From an uncultured Eubacteriales bacterium (GTDB taxonomy: Bacteria > Bacillota > Clostridia > Oscillospirales > CAG-272): a DNA stretch of 9,358 bases. This document shows, one piece after another, positions 1-5,936 of this stretch. The translations under genes and the position numbers were made by a program. The stretch is taken from positions 1 through 9,358 of the forward strand of contig CAKSLU010000046.1 in NCBI GenBank assembly GCA_934474225.1, written 5' to 3'. The notes below the pieces were generated by a model. The model made no database searches. It had not been told where the DNA came from and saw nothing but the letters and a program-made list of their open reading frames with translations. Within the stretch, counting starts at the first letter, position 1. The number at the start of each line of letters is the position of its first letter.

Positions 1-558
1 CTCTCCGAAGGCTCGGAGGGGCCGGGCGTGCGGCTGATCCAGTATTTCATCTCCTATATCGCACAGTTTGTCCCCACTGTGCAGGCGACCGACATCGACG
101 GCATTTTCGGACCGTCCACAAAGGCGTCCGTGGAGAGCTTTCAGCGCGCTTACGGGCTGAATGCGGACGGCATCGTGGGGGAGCAGACCTGGCGTGAGCT
201 GAACAATGTGTACACGGGGCTGCTTGCCTCGATTCCGACTGCATACACAGAAGGTGTGACGGTTCCCTATCCCGGCATCATCCTGCGCGTGGGCAGCGAA
301 AACGACTATGTGCGGCTCCTGCAGGAATATCTGAACTACATCGGCAGAACCTACACGCAGATTCCGTCCGTACCCGCGACCGGCTATTTCGGCGCACTGA
401 CCTACAACGCGGTCGAAGCCTTTCAGCGGCTGTTTGGACTGGAGCCGAACGGCGAGGTCGATTCAGCAACCTGGAATGCCATTATCGACACATACGAGGA
501 CCTTTATAACGGCAATCAGTTGAGCCCCGGACAATACCCCGGCTATGCCATCTCGTGA
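1..558 (+). CDS. Peptidoglycan-binding protein with repeated PG_binding_1 domains, C-terminal part (5' end cut by window)
   Basis: The reading frame is open from base 1 and codes for a typical domain-opening segment (GSEGPGVRLIQ), so the true start lies to the left and 185 codons are visible. Two peptidoglycan-binding repeats can be seen. The first covers about fragment residues 10-67, with DGIFG, an FQ motif and a closing DGIVGEQTW. The second covers about residues 95-163, with GYFG, AFQ and GEVDSATW. Each repeat opens with a G-x-x-VRLLQ-like helix, as is usual for this fold. The family gives non-covalent attachment to cell-wall or spore-cortex peptidoglycan. No catalytic domain is visible in this fragment, so any enzyme activity would have to lie upstream. 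Clostridia commonly carry long proteins with three or more of these repeats after an N-terminal catalytic or SpoIID-like part, and this could be one. The stop TGA overlaps the ribosome binding site of the next gene. The domain call is firm; the biological role is not. Confidence 0.85.
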   Translation, partial: LSEGSEGPGVRLIQYFISYIAQFVPTVQATDIDGIFGPSTKASVESFQRAYGLNADGIVGEQTWRELNNVYTGLLASIPTAYTEGVTVPYPGIILRVGSENDYVRLLQEYLNYIGRTYTQIPSVPATGYFGALTYNAVEAFQRLFGLEPNGEVDSATWNAIIDTYEDLYNGNQLSPGQYPGYAIS

Positions 559-567
559 GGTGAGGAC

Positions 568-1086
568 ATGATACAGGCAAGTGATGAACAAGCAGTTATA
601 AGACAGCTGCAAACCATGCTGCGCAGCATCCAGATTGCGCGCGGCGACAAAGTGACCGTCCCGGTGGACGGCATCTATGATACGGCGACCCGCGCAGCAG
701 TGGAGTCCATCCAGCGCGAAAGCGGTCTGCCCGTGACCGGCACGGCAGACTACGCGACCTATAACCAAATCTACGCACTCGCCCTGGAAGCGGACTTCGC
801 CGCAAGCGAGCCGCTGCCGCTGTATGCGTTTCCGAAAGGGCGCACGCTGCGCACGGGCGAGGTCAGCGACCTCGTGATTCTCGTGCAGGTGATTCTGAAC
901 GCGCTGACCGTCGGCTACGACGACCATACGCCCTTCGCCATGAATGGGCAATACACCGAGGAGATGGCAACCGCCATCCGCCGCTTCCAGATGCGGAACG
1001 GCATTCCGCCGTCGGGCGATGTGGACAAAGCCACCTGGAACGCCCTCGTGCGCAATTATAACAAATACCGCGACGCAGGCGCGTAA
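568..1086 (+). CDS. Small protein of two peptidoglycan-binding domains
   Basis: This 172-residue protein consists almost wholly of two PG_binding_1-like repeats, at about residues 8-73 (VDGIYDTATRAAVESIQ, then TGTADYATYNQI) and 92-165 (MNGQY, AIRRFQ, SGDVDKATWNAL). There is no signal peptide, membrane helix or catalytic module. It therefore either acts inside the cell (for example in the mother cell of a sporulating bacterium), leaves by another route, or is a paralogue split from the longer upstream protein. The start ATG lies 9 bases after the upstream stop. A Shine-Dalgarno sequence GTGAGG (555-560) overlaps that stop with 7-base spacing, which points to translational coupling. The domains resemble those of the preceding gene, consistent with duplication of a repeat unit. 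The first repeat is more degenerate, with Ile-Gln in place of Phe-Gln. Specific function is unknown; the fold assignment is good. Confidence 0.8.
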   Translation: MIQASDEQAVIRQLQTMLRSIQIARGDKVTVPVDGIYDTATRAAVESIQRESGLPVTGTADYATYNQIYALALEADFAASEPLPLYAFPKGRTLRTGEVSDLVILVQVILNALTVGYDDHTPFAMNGQYTEEMATAIRRFQMRNGIPPSGDVDKATWNALVRNYNKYRDAGA

Positions 1087-1120
1087 AGCCGCGAAAATAC
1101 GCGAAATTCGACGCGCGCCG

Positions 1121-1170
1121 CAAATCGAGCGAGGAATCCGCGTCTCATCGCGCGCCTCGCTTTTGATTTG
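1121..1170 (+). terminator. Possible terminator hairpin after the peptidoglycan-binding genes
   Basis: The arms AGCGAGG (1128-1134) and CCTCGCT (1155-1161) pair perfectly. The outer arms CAAATC (1121-1126) and GATTTG (1165-1170) extend the stem across a small bulge, and CGCG/CGCG pairing is possible in the loop. The core stem is followed by TTTTGATTTG, a broken T-run. It sits just after the two peptidoglycan-binding genes and directly before the ctsR control region, where a terminator is expected. The T-run is imperfect, so termination may be leaky. Confidence 0.45.
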
Positions 1171-1199
1171 ACTTTCATTGACTTTGACTTTTGCTGACT
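1167..1199 (+). promoter_or_regulatory. Double CtsR operator (two heptad pairs)
   Basis: CtsR binds a direct repeat of heptads of the type (A/G)GTCAAA with a 10-base period. Read on the complementary strand, the site here has TTTGACT at 1167-1173 and ATTGACT at 1177-1183, then TTTGACT at 1183-1189 and GCTGACT at 1193-1199. Both pairs keep the 3-base spacer and 10-base period, and they overlap by one base. The second pair covers the -35 hexamer of the ctsR promoter. The first and third heptads match the consensus, while the partners carry one or two changes. The site suits autorepression of ctsR-clpC by blocking RNA polymerase. Confidence 0.85.
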
Positions 1200-1212
1200 T
1201 TATCGGTATACT
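1184..1212 (+). promoter_or_regulatory. Sigma-A promoter of ctsR-clpC
   Basis: TTGACT (1184-1189) and TATACT (1207-1212) are separated by exactly 17 bases, each one base from the vegetative consensus. The expected transcript start near 1219 leaves a leader of about 25 bases before the ctsR Shine-Dalgarno and start. The -35 box lies inside the CtsR operator, so repression by occlusion is likely. Confidence 0.8.
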
Positions 1213-1243
1213 GTTTGTATCAACCGAAAAGGAGCTGAACAAC

Positions 1244-1696
1244 TTGCTTCTGTCCGATACGATTGCGTCCTTCATTGACGAAATGCTGAACGACTGCGGC
1301 GGCACCCTGGAAATCAAGCGAAACGACCTTGCCAAAAAGCTCGGCTGTGTGCCGAGCCAAATCAACTATGTAGTTGCTTCCCGCTTCACGCCGGAGCGCG
1401 GCTATCTCATTGAAAGCCGACGCGGCGGCGGCGGCTATATCCGCATTGTCCGCCGGGAAATCGGCGCGGACGGAACGGTCGAGGCTGCGTTTGCCGCCGT
1501 CGGCGACACGCTTTCCGAGACAGCTATGCGCACGACGCTGGACACCCTCTACAGTGCCGAGCTTATCACATCGCGCGAAAAGAAGTTCATCCGCTCCTGC
1601 CTGTCGGCATCCGCGCTGTCCGCGCTGCCGCGCGAAACGCAAGACGCCGCGCGCGCAGCGGCTTTCCGCGGCTTTCTGCTTGCCCTGATGAAGTAA
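1244..1696 (+). CDS. ctsR: CtsR, class III heat-shock transcriptional repressor
   Basis: CtsR represses clp genes and its own operon at low temperature and lets go on heat or protein stress. The 150-residue product is close to the usual length (about 154). It opens with the family signature LLSDTIASFIDEML, followed by a winged helix-turn-helix at about residues 21-68. The wing carries the hallmark Arg-Arg-Gly-Gly-Gly-Gly-Tyr (59-65), the tetraglycine loop that acts as the heat sensor. Arg60 sits next to this loop, corresponding to the arginine modified by McsB in Bacillus-type CtsR. The C-terminal dimerisation domain (about 78-150) is present. I chose a TTG start at 1244 because AAAAGGAG (1227-1234) lies 9 bases before it and the family N-terminus begins there; an upstream in-frame TTG at 1178 lies within the operator and cannot be transcribed from this promoter. 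clpC follows after 123 bases. The matching operator upstream strengthens the call. Confidence 0.95.
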   Translation: MLLSDTIASFIDEMLNDCGGTLEIKRNDLAKKLGCVPSQINYVVASRFTPERGYLIESRRGGGGYIRIVRREIGADGTVEAAFAAVGDTLSETAMRTTLDTLYSAELITSREKKFIRSCLSASALSALPRETQDAARAAAFRGFLLALMK

Positions 1697-1740
1697 GTCG
1701 CGGCGGCGCGCTCCCTCACCGATAGGTTTTCCTGCAAATT

Positions 1741-1781
1741 GGGTATACTCTTCTCTATGACAGTGTGCCCGATGCGCGGGC
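1741..1781 (+). promoter_or_regulatory. Possible internal clpC promoter and leader hairpin
   Basis: A TATACT box (1744-1749) lies in the 123-base ctsR-clpC gap, about 70 bases before clpC, but no good vegetative -35 is found 16-18 bases upstream. The box is preceded by GGG, giving GGGTAT (1741-1746), which resembles -10 elements of the sigma-B/F group; the nearest GTTT (1726-1729) is too close for a standard spacing. A small hairpin follows, GCCCG (1767-1771) with CGGGC (1777-1781). This is a tentative internal promoter only. Confidence 0.25.
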
Positions 1782-1819
1782 GGCGAAAATCCAAACCTCT
1801 CTGTGAAGGAGGAACCCCT

Positions 1820-4291
1820 ATGACAAACCGTTTTACACAAAAGGCGCAGAACGCGCTGAACCATGCGCTGATTGCGGCGCGCAGCTTCGGGCACAGCTAT
1901 GTCGGGAGCGAGCATCTGCTGGTCGGACTTGCGTCTGACAGCGAGAGCGTATCCGCCCGCATTCTTGCTGCGAAAGGCGTCACCCGCGCGAAAATCATTG
2001 ATACCATCACCACCGCCATCGGCACCGGCACGCCGACCGATGTAACCGCAGCCGACCTCACGCCGCGCGTCAAGCAGATCATCGAAATGTCTGCCTACAC
2101 CTCCACCCGCCTCGGGCACAGCTATATCGGCACCGAGCATTTGCTGCTCTCGCTGCTGGAAGAGAGCGACTGCGTTGCCCTGCGGGTGCTGGAGGCGCTC
2201 GGCGTCGGCGCAAACGAATTGAAAAACGGTCTGCTTTCTTACTTTGACGGCGCGGCACGCAGCACCCCCGCCGACAAAGCGACGCAGACGCAGGCGCGTG
2301 CAGACGGCGCTCTGCGGGACTGCCCGACGCTGGCAAACTACGGGCGGAATCTGACCGCGCTTGCCAAAGAGGGCAAACTCGACCCAACGGTTGGGCGCGA
2401 GGCGGAGACCGAGCGGGTCATCCAGATTCTTGCCCGCCGCCAAAAGAACAATCCCTGCCTCATCGGCGAACCCGGCGTGGGTAAAACCGCCGTGGTCGAA
2501 GGACTTGCCAAACGCATTGCGGACGGCAGCATTCCCGAGATGCTGCGGGACAAAACCATCGTCACGGTAGACATCCCGTCCATGATTGCCGGGGCGAAAT
2601 ACCGCGGCGAGTTTGAAGAACGGCTCAAAAATGTGATGGCAGAGGTGGCAAAGCGCCCGGACATCATTCTCTTCATCGATGAGATGCACACGCTGGTTGG
2701 CGCGGGCGCGGCGGAAGGCGCGCTGGATGCGGCTAACATCTTAAAGCCTGCGCTCTCCCGCGGCGAAATGCAGCTGATCGGCGCAACGACCATTGCGGAA
2801 TACCGCAAGAATATCGAAAAAGACGCAGCGCTGGAACGCCGTTTTCAGGCGGTCATGGTCGGCGAACCCTCCCCCGAGGACGCCATCCGCATTCTGCACG
2901 GGCTGCGCGACAAATACGAGGCGCACCACAAGCTGAAAATCTCGGACGAGGCGCTCGAGGCGGCGGTTCGGCTGTCCGCGCGGTATATCAACGACCGCTA
3001 TCTGCCGGATAAAGCCATCGACCTCGTGGACGAGGCGGCATCCCGCCTGCGCATCTCGCACTATACTTCCCCGCCGGATCTGAAGGCGATCGAGGTGAAG
3101 GCGGACGCCGTCTGCCGCAGCAAGGAGGAGGCCATCAAGGCGCAGAACTTTGAGGAGGCAGCACGCCTGCGCGACGAAGAGCAAACTTTGCGCGACGAGC
3201 TGCGCCGCGCACGCGCCGCCTGGGAAGAAAATCACAGCGACCGCTCCCTTGTCGTCACGGCAGACGACATCGCAGACATCGTGACGGCATGGACGGGTAT
3301 CCCGGTTCGGCAGATGGAAAGCGAAGAGAGCAAAAAGCTGCTGCACCTTGATAAAATTCTGAAAGAACGCATCATCGGACAGCCGGAGGCGGTGGACGCC
3401 GTGGCAAAAGCAATTCGCCGCGGCAGAATGGGGCTGAAAGACCCGAAGCGCCCGCTCGGCTCCTTCCTCTTCCTCGGACCGACCGGCGTCGGCAAAACCG
3501 AGCTATGCCGCGCGCTGGCAAAGGTGATGTTCGGCGACGAGAACGCCATGATTCGCGTGGACATGTCCGAATACATGGAAAAGCACAGCGTCTCAAAGCT
3601 GATTGGCTCGCCGCCCGGCTATGTCGGCTATGACGAGGGCGGGCAGCTCACCGAAAAGATTCGCCGCAAGCCGTATTCGGTCGTTCTCTTTGACGAGGTG
3701 GAAAAGGCGCATCCCGATGTGTGGAACATCCTTTTGCAGGTGCTGGACGACGGCATGCTGACCGATGCGCAGGGACGGCGCGTCGATTTCAAGAACACCG
3801 TCATTATTCTGACCTCCAATGTCGGCGCATCCGCGCTGACCGAGAAGGCAAAGAGCCTCGGCTTTACCGCCGCGGTGACGGACGATAAAGCAGCAGCCGC
3901 CGAAAGCGTCATGCAGGCGCTGAAATCCACCTTCCGCCCCGAATTTCTCAACCGGCTGGACGAAATCATCGTCTTCAACCGTCTCGGCGACGCAGACATT
4001 CGTAAAATCGCATCTCTGCTGCTTGCCGAGCTCGGCGGGCGCATCCGCGACATCGGCATTGACATCGAATTTGACCCATCCCTCGTTGCCTATGTCGCCG
4101 AGAAGGGCTTTGACCCGGTTTACGGTGCGCGGCCGCTCCGCCGCGCCATCACAAGCCTTGTGGAGGACAGCTTCTCCGAGGCGATGCTCGAGGGCAGAAT
4201 CAAGCCCGGCGACCGTGTGCTTGCGCGAGCGGTTGAGGGCAAGGTTCTCTTTGATAAGCAGACCGCGCCGGTTCCCGACATGGTAAAATAA
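1820..4291 (+). CDS. clpC: ClpC, HSP100/AAA+ unfoldase of the ClpCP protease
   Basis: This cytoplasmic ATP-driven unfoldase feeds damaged or regulated proteins into ClpP. The 823 residues show the full ClpC layout. The N-domain has two Clp repeats (about 3-38 and 81-115), with Glu31 and Glu106 in GSEH/GTEH. AAA-1 has Walker A GEPGVGKT at 216-223, pore-loop Tyr261, Walker B ending Asp287-Glu288 and Arg340/341. The middle domain contains a UVR-like coiled coil (about 425-460). AAA-2 has Walker A GPTGVGKT at 553-560, pore-loop Tyr601, Walker B Asp625-Glu626, sensor Asn667 and sensor-2 Arg771. The ClpP-docking loop is Leu680-Gly-Phe682, which separates ClpC from ClpB-type disaggregases. AAGGAGG (1806-1812) lies 7 bases before the ATG at 1820; the open frame runs upstream to 1739 but lacks a ribosome binding site and homology. 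It is the last gene of the ctsR operon. The adaptor-kinase genes mcsA and mcsB are missing from the operon. All catalytic residues appear intact. Confidence 0.96.
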   Translation: MTNRFTQKAQNALNHALIAARSFGHSYVGSEHLLVGLASDSESVSARILAAKGVTRAKIIDTITTAIGTGTPTDVTAADLTPRVKQIIEMSAYTSTRLGHSYIGTEHLLLSLLEESDCVALRVLEALGVGANELKNGLLSYFDGAARSTPADKATQTQARADGALRDCPTLANYGRNLTALAKEGKLDPTVGREAETERVIQILARRQKNNPCLIGEPGVGKTAVVEGLAKRIADGSIPEMLRDKTIVTVDIPSMIAGAKYRGEFEERLKNVMAEVAKRPDIILFIDEMHTLVGAGAAEGALDAANILKPALSRGEMQLIGATTIAEYRKNIEKDAALERRFQAVMVGEPSPEDAIRILHGLRDKYEAHHKLKISDEALEAAVRLSARYINDRYLPDKAIDLVDEAASRLRISHYTSPPDLKAIEVKADAVCRSKEEAIKAQNFEEAARLRDEEQTLRDELRRARAAWEENHSDRSLVVTADDIADIVTAWTGIPVRQMESEESKKLLHLDKILKERIIGQPEAVDAVAKAIRRGRMGLKDPKRPLGSFLFLGPTGVGKTELCRALAKVMFGDENAMIRVDMSEYMEKHSVSKLIGSPPGYVGYDEGGQLTEKIRRKPYSVVLFDEVEKAHPDVWNILLQVLDDGMLTDAQGRRVDFKNTVIILTSNVGASALTEKAKSLGFTAAVTDDKAAAAESVMQALKSTFRPEFLNRLDEIIVFNRLGDADIRKIASLLLAELGGRIRDIGIDIEFDPSLVAYVAEKGFDPVYGARPLRRAITSLVEDSFSEAMLEGRIKPGDRVLARAVEGKVLFDKQTAPVPDMVK

Positions 4292-4295
4292 GCGC

Positions 4296-4328
4296 AAAAA
4301 AGCGAACGGCTTTGCCGTTCGCTTTTTT
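4296..4328. terminator. Bidirectional rho-independent terminator between clpC and the solute-binding protein gene
   Basis: A perfect inverted repeat, AAAAAAGCGAACGGC (4296-4310), loop TTT, and GCCGTTCGCTTTTTT (4314-4328), begins 4 bases after the clpC stop. The 9-bp GC-containing core (GCGAACGGC) is flanked by A6 and T6, so it works in both directions. It also lies 7 bases beyond the stop of the convergent minus-strand gene. Confidence 0.92.
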
Positions 4329-4335
4329 ATCGGAT

Positions 4336-5820
4336 TCAGTTTGCTGCCGTTTTGTCGGTCTCCCAGGTTGCAACCGCGCGCTGGTAATACTCATTGATGA
4401 TACCGAGCATGTTCTCCGCGATGTTCTTCTTCGCGTCATAGCGGGAAGCAAAGTTCGTGTCATATTCGCGCACCATGTAAATCAGTTCCTTGTTGTAAGG
4501 GCCGATCTGATAGTAGTATCCAATGTCAAACACGAGGTTGTCAAAGATGATCTTCAGCATATCCTCGGATTCCTCGTCGCGCGTACTCTGCCCGATCAGG
4601 TTGACATCATAGTACGCGGGCGTGACGATCTTCTTGCCATAGTACGCAAGTGCCTCGGTAATCGTGCCTGCGCGCTCCACATCGTTCTGAATGAGCGGCA
4701 TGCAGATAAACTGCGAGTTGTAGGGTGCGACGGTGGTATAGTAATCCGTCTGCGCAGTGTTCAGCTTCGGATACGGAAGAATGCCGAAGTCGTTCTCCAT
4801 CTCGCGGTAGCGCGGCACGATGCCGAGCCAAGTCGTCCAGAACAGACCGTGGTTACCCGACCAGAGCGTCTGCTCATCATAGCCGCCGACGCGCTGATAG
4901 GTATAGGCATACTGCGTGTCATACGCAATCGAGAAGTACTTCTCGAGCGCGGAGACCGTTGTCTCGTTGTACAGCGTCAGCTCGATATTGCCGTCCGCAT
5001 TGATGGTACAGCAGCGTTGCCCTGCGGCGTTGACGATGCCGACCACAGAGTCGTCCCACACGAGGAGACCGAAGCGGTCGTTTGCATCCATCGTGCCGTT
5101 CTGGTCGAGGTCTTCGGTGACCGTCTTGCAGAGCTCGGCAAACTTGTCCATCGTCCAGTCGCCGTTGTAGACGAGCTGATACGGATTCTCCAGTTCGTAG
5201 TCCTTGAGCAGGCCTTTGTTGAACAGAATGACAAACGCCGCATTGTTGTCCGAGCAGGTGATCTCGCCGGTCGTGAAGAACATAACACCGTTCACCGACA
5301 GACTCTCGTTCGCCTTCTGGTCCCACCAGGACTTCGTGAGGTCAATGCCGGGCACCGAATTGAGGTCGTACAGAAGCCCGCTGTATGCAAGTACCGAGAC
5401 ATCGTAGCCCGCAATCAGCGCAAGGTCATAGTTGCAGTCGCCCGCGCTGACATCCGTATTGATCTGCATAAAACCGGGGCCGCCGCCCGAGGAATACGCC
5501 TGCTTGATGTCCTCGTGAATCTCGACCTTGTAGTTCTCCTCCACCAGGCGCTTGCGCTTGTACTGCGCATTGTCGAGCGCCAACGAAGATTCTTCGTCAA
5601 AGTCAAAGTCGTTGTAGGCAACGCTGCCCGCCGAAAGAATGTTGAACGCCTCACCGCTGTAGTCTGCCGTCTCGGGCACGCCGAGCGCCTCGCCGGTCTG
5701 CGCCGTCGTCTGCTCTGCATTGTCCGAAGATGCCGTGGTGGATGCGGGCGTCTTATCGCCGCAGCCTGCAAAGGCAGCCAGCAAAAGCAGCGTGCAAAGA
5801 ATCATGCCGAATCGTTTCAT
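4336..5820 (-). CDS. ABC transporter extracellular solute-binding lipoprotein (sugar type)
   Basis: The protein has 494 residues. An N-terminal Lys-Arg, a hydrophobic stretch (about 5-19) and a lipobox FAGC ending at Cys20 show a lipoprotein anchored outside the membrane, followed by a Ser/Thr/Ala-rich linker (about 24-46). The body resembles the family-1 solute-binding proteins of carbohydrate uptake systems, with periplasmic-binding-fold features and aromatic-rich stretches (WWDQKAN at 165-171, NGDWTMDKF near 219-227, LFWTTWLG at 326-333) typical of sugar ligands. Residues 237-248 form an EF-hand-like loop with acidic positions Asp237, Asp239, Asn241, Asp245 and Asp248, so a bound calcium is likely. 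The start has GGAGG (5827-5831) 6 bases upstream. No permease or ATPase genes lie next to it, and a terminator follows directly, so it is an orphan that must share a membrane complex encoded elsewhere. Its neighbour is a secreted glycoside hydrolase, which suggests capture of released sugars. The substrate cannot be named. Confidence 0.88.
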   Translation of the reverse strand: MKRFGMILCTLLLLAAFAGCGDKTPASTTASSDNAEQTTAQTGEALGVPETADYSGEAFNILSAGSVAYNDFDFDEESSLALDNAQYKRKRLVEENYKVEIHEDIKQAYSSGGGPGFMQINTDVSAGDCNYDLALIAGYDVSVLAYSGLLYDLNSVPGIDLTKSWWDQKANESLSVNGVMFFTTGEITCSDNNAAFVILFNKGLLKDYELENPYQLVYNGDWTMDKFAELCKTVTEDLDQNGTMDANDRFGLLVWDDSVVGIVNAAGQRCCTINADGNIELTLYNETTVSALEKYFSIAYDTQYAYTYQRVGGYDEQTLWSGNHGLFWTTWLGIVPRYREMENDFGILPYPKLNTAQTDYYTTVAPYNSQFICMPLIQNDVERAGTITEALAYYGKKIVTPAYYDVNLIGQSTRDEESEDMLKIIFDNLVFDIGYYYQIGPYNKELIYMVREYDTNFASRYDAKKNIAENMLGIINEYYQRAVATWETDKTAAN

Positions 5821-5834
5821 GCGTTTCCTCCGAT

Positions 5835-5859
5835 AATTGTAAAATTTACTTGTACAATT
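5835..5859. repeat. Nested dyads in the leader of the solute-binding protein gene
   Basis: The repeat AATTGTA (5835-5841) and TACAATT (5853-5859) is a perfect 7-base inverted pair spaced by 11 bases. Inside and overlapping it are two further palindromes, GTAAAATTTAC (5839-5849) and TTGTACAA (5850-5857). The predicted transcript start is near 5855, so these fall at about +1 to +20 of the mRNA. This is a good position for a repressor operator. The stretch is AT-rich, so chance dyads must be considered. Confidence 0.4.
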
Positions 5860-5861
5860 CT

Positions 5862-5890
5862 ATCATAGCATTTCCGTGCATGCCATGCAA
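5862..5890 (-). promoter_or_regulatory. Promoter of the solute-binding protein gene
   Basis: On the minus strand TTGCAT (5885-5890) and TATGAT (5862-5867) are separated by 17 bases, and the -10 box is preceded by TGC, an extended -10. A dyad TGCAT-N3-ATGCA (5877-5889) overlaps the -35 box and the upstream part of the spacer and may be an operator. The leader to the start codon is about 35 bases. Confidence 0.65.
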
Positions 5891-5936
5891 GCCAATTCCG
5901 TCACCGAAACAAGACAAAATTTCGCATACTAAAGCG

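Noticed and set aside
1220..2689. Long minus-strand open frame (489 codons) opposite ctsR and clpC
   Set aside because: It lies wholly antisense to two well-supported genes and has low-complexity Arg/Ala/Gly-rich content with no recognisable domain; long antisense frames are expected at this GC level.
5595..5609. Repeated GTCAAA units resembling CtsR heptads
   Set aside because: The period is 6 bases, not 10, and it simply encodes an Asp-Phe-Asp-Phe run in the solute-binding protein.
4312..5868. Long plus-strand open frame (518 codons) opposite the solute-binding protein gene
   Set aside because: It is antisense to a gene with lipobox, ribosome binding site and promoter; its Val/Arg/Leu-rich translation shows no domain and it starts inside the terminator.
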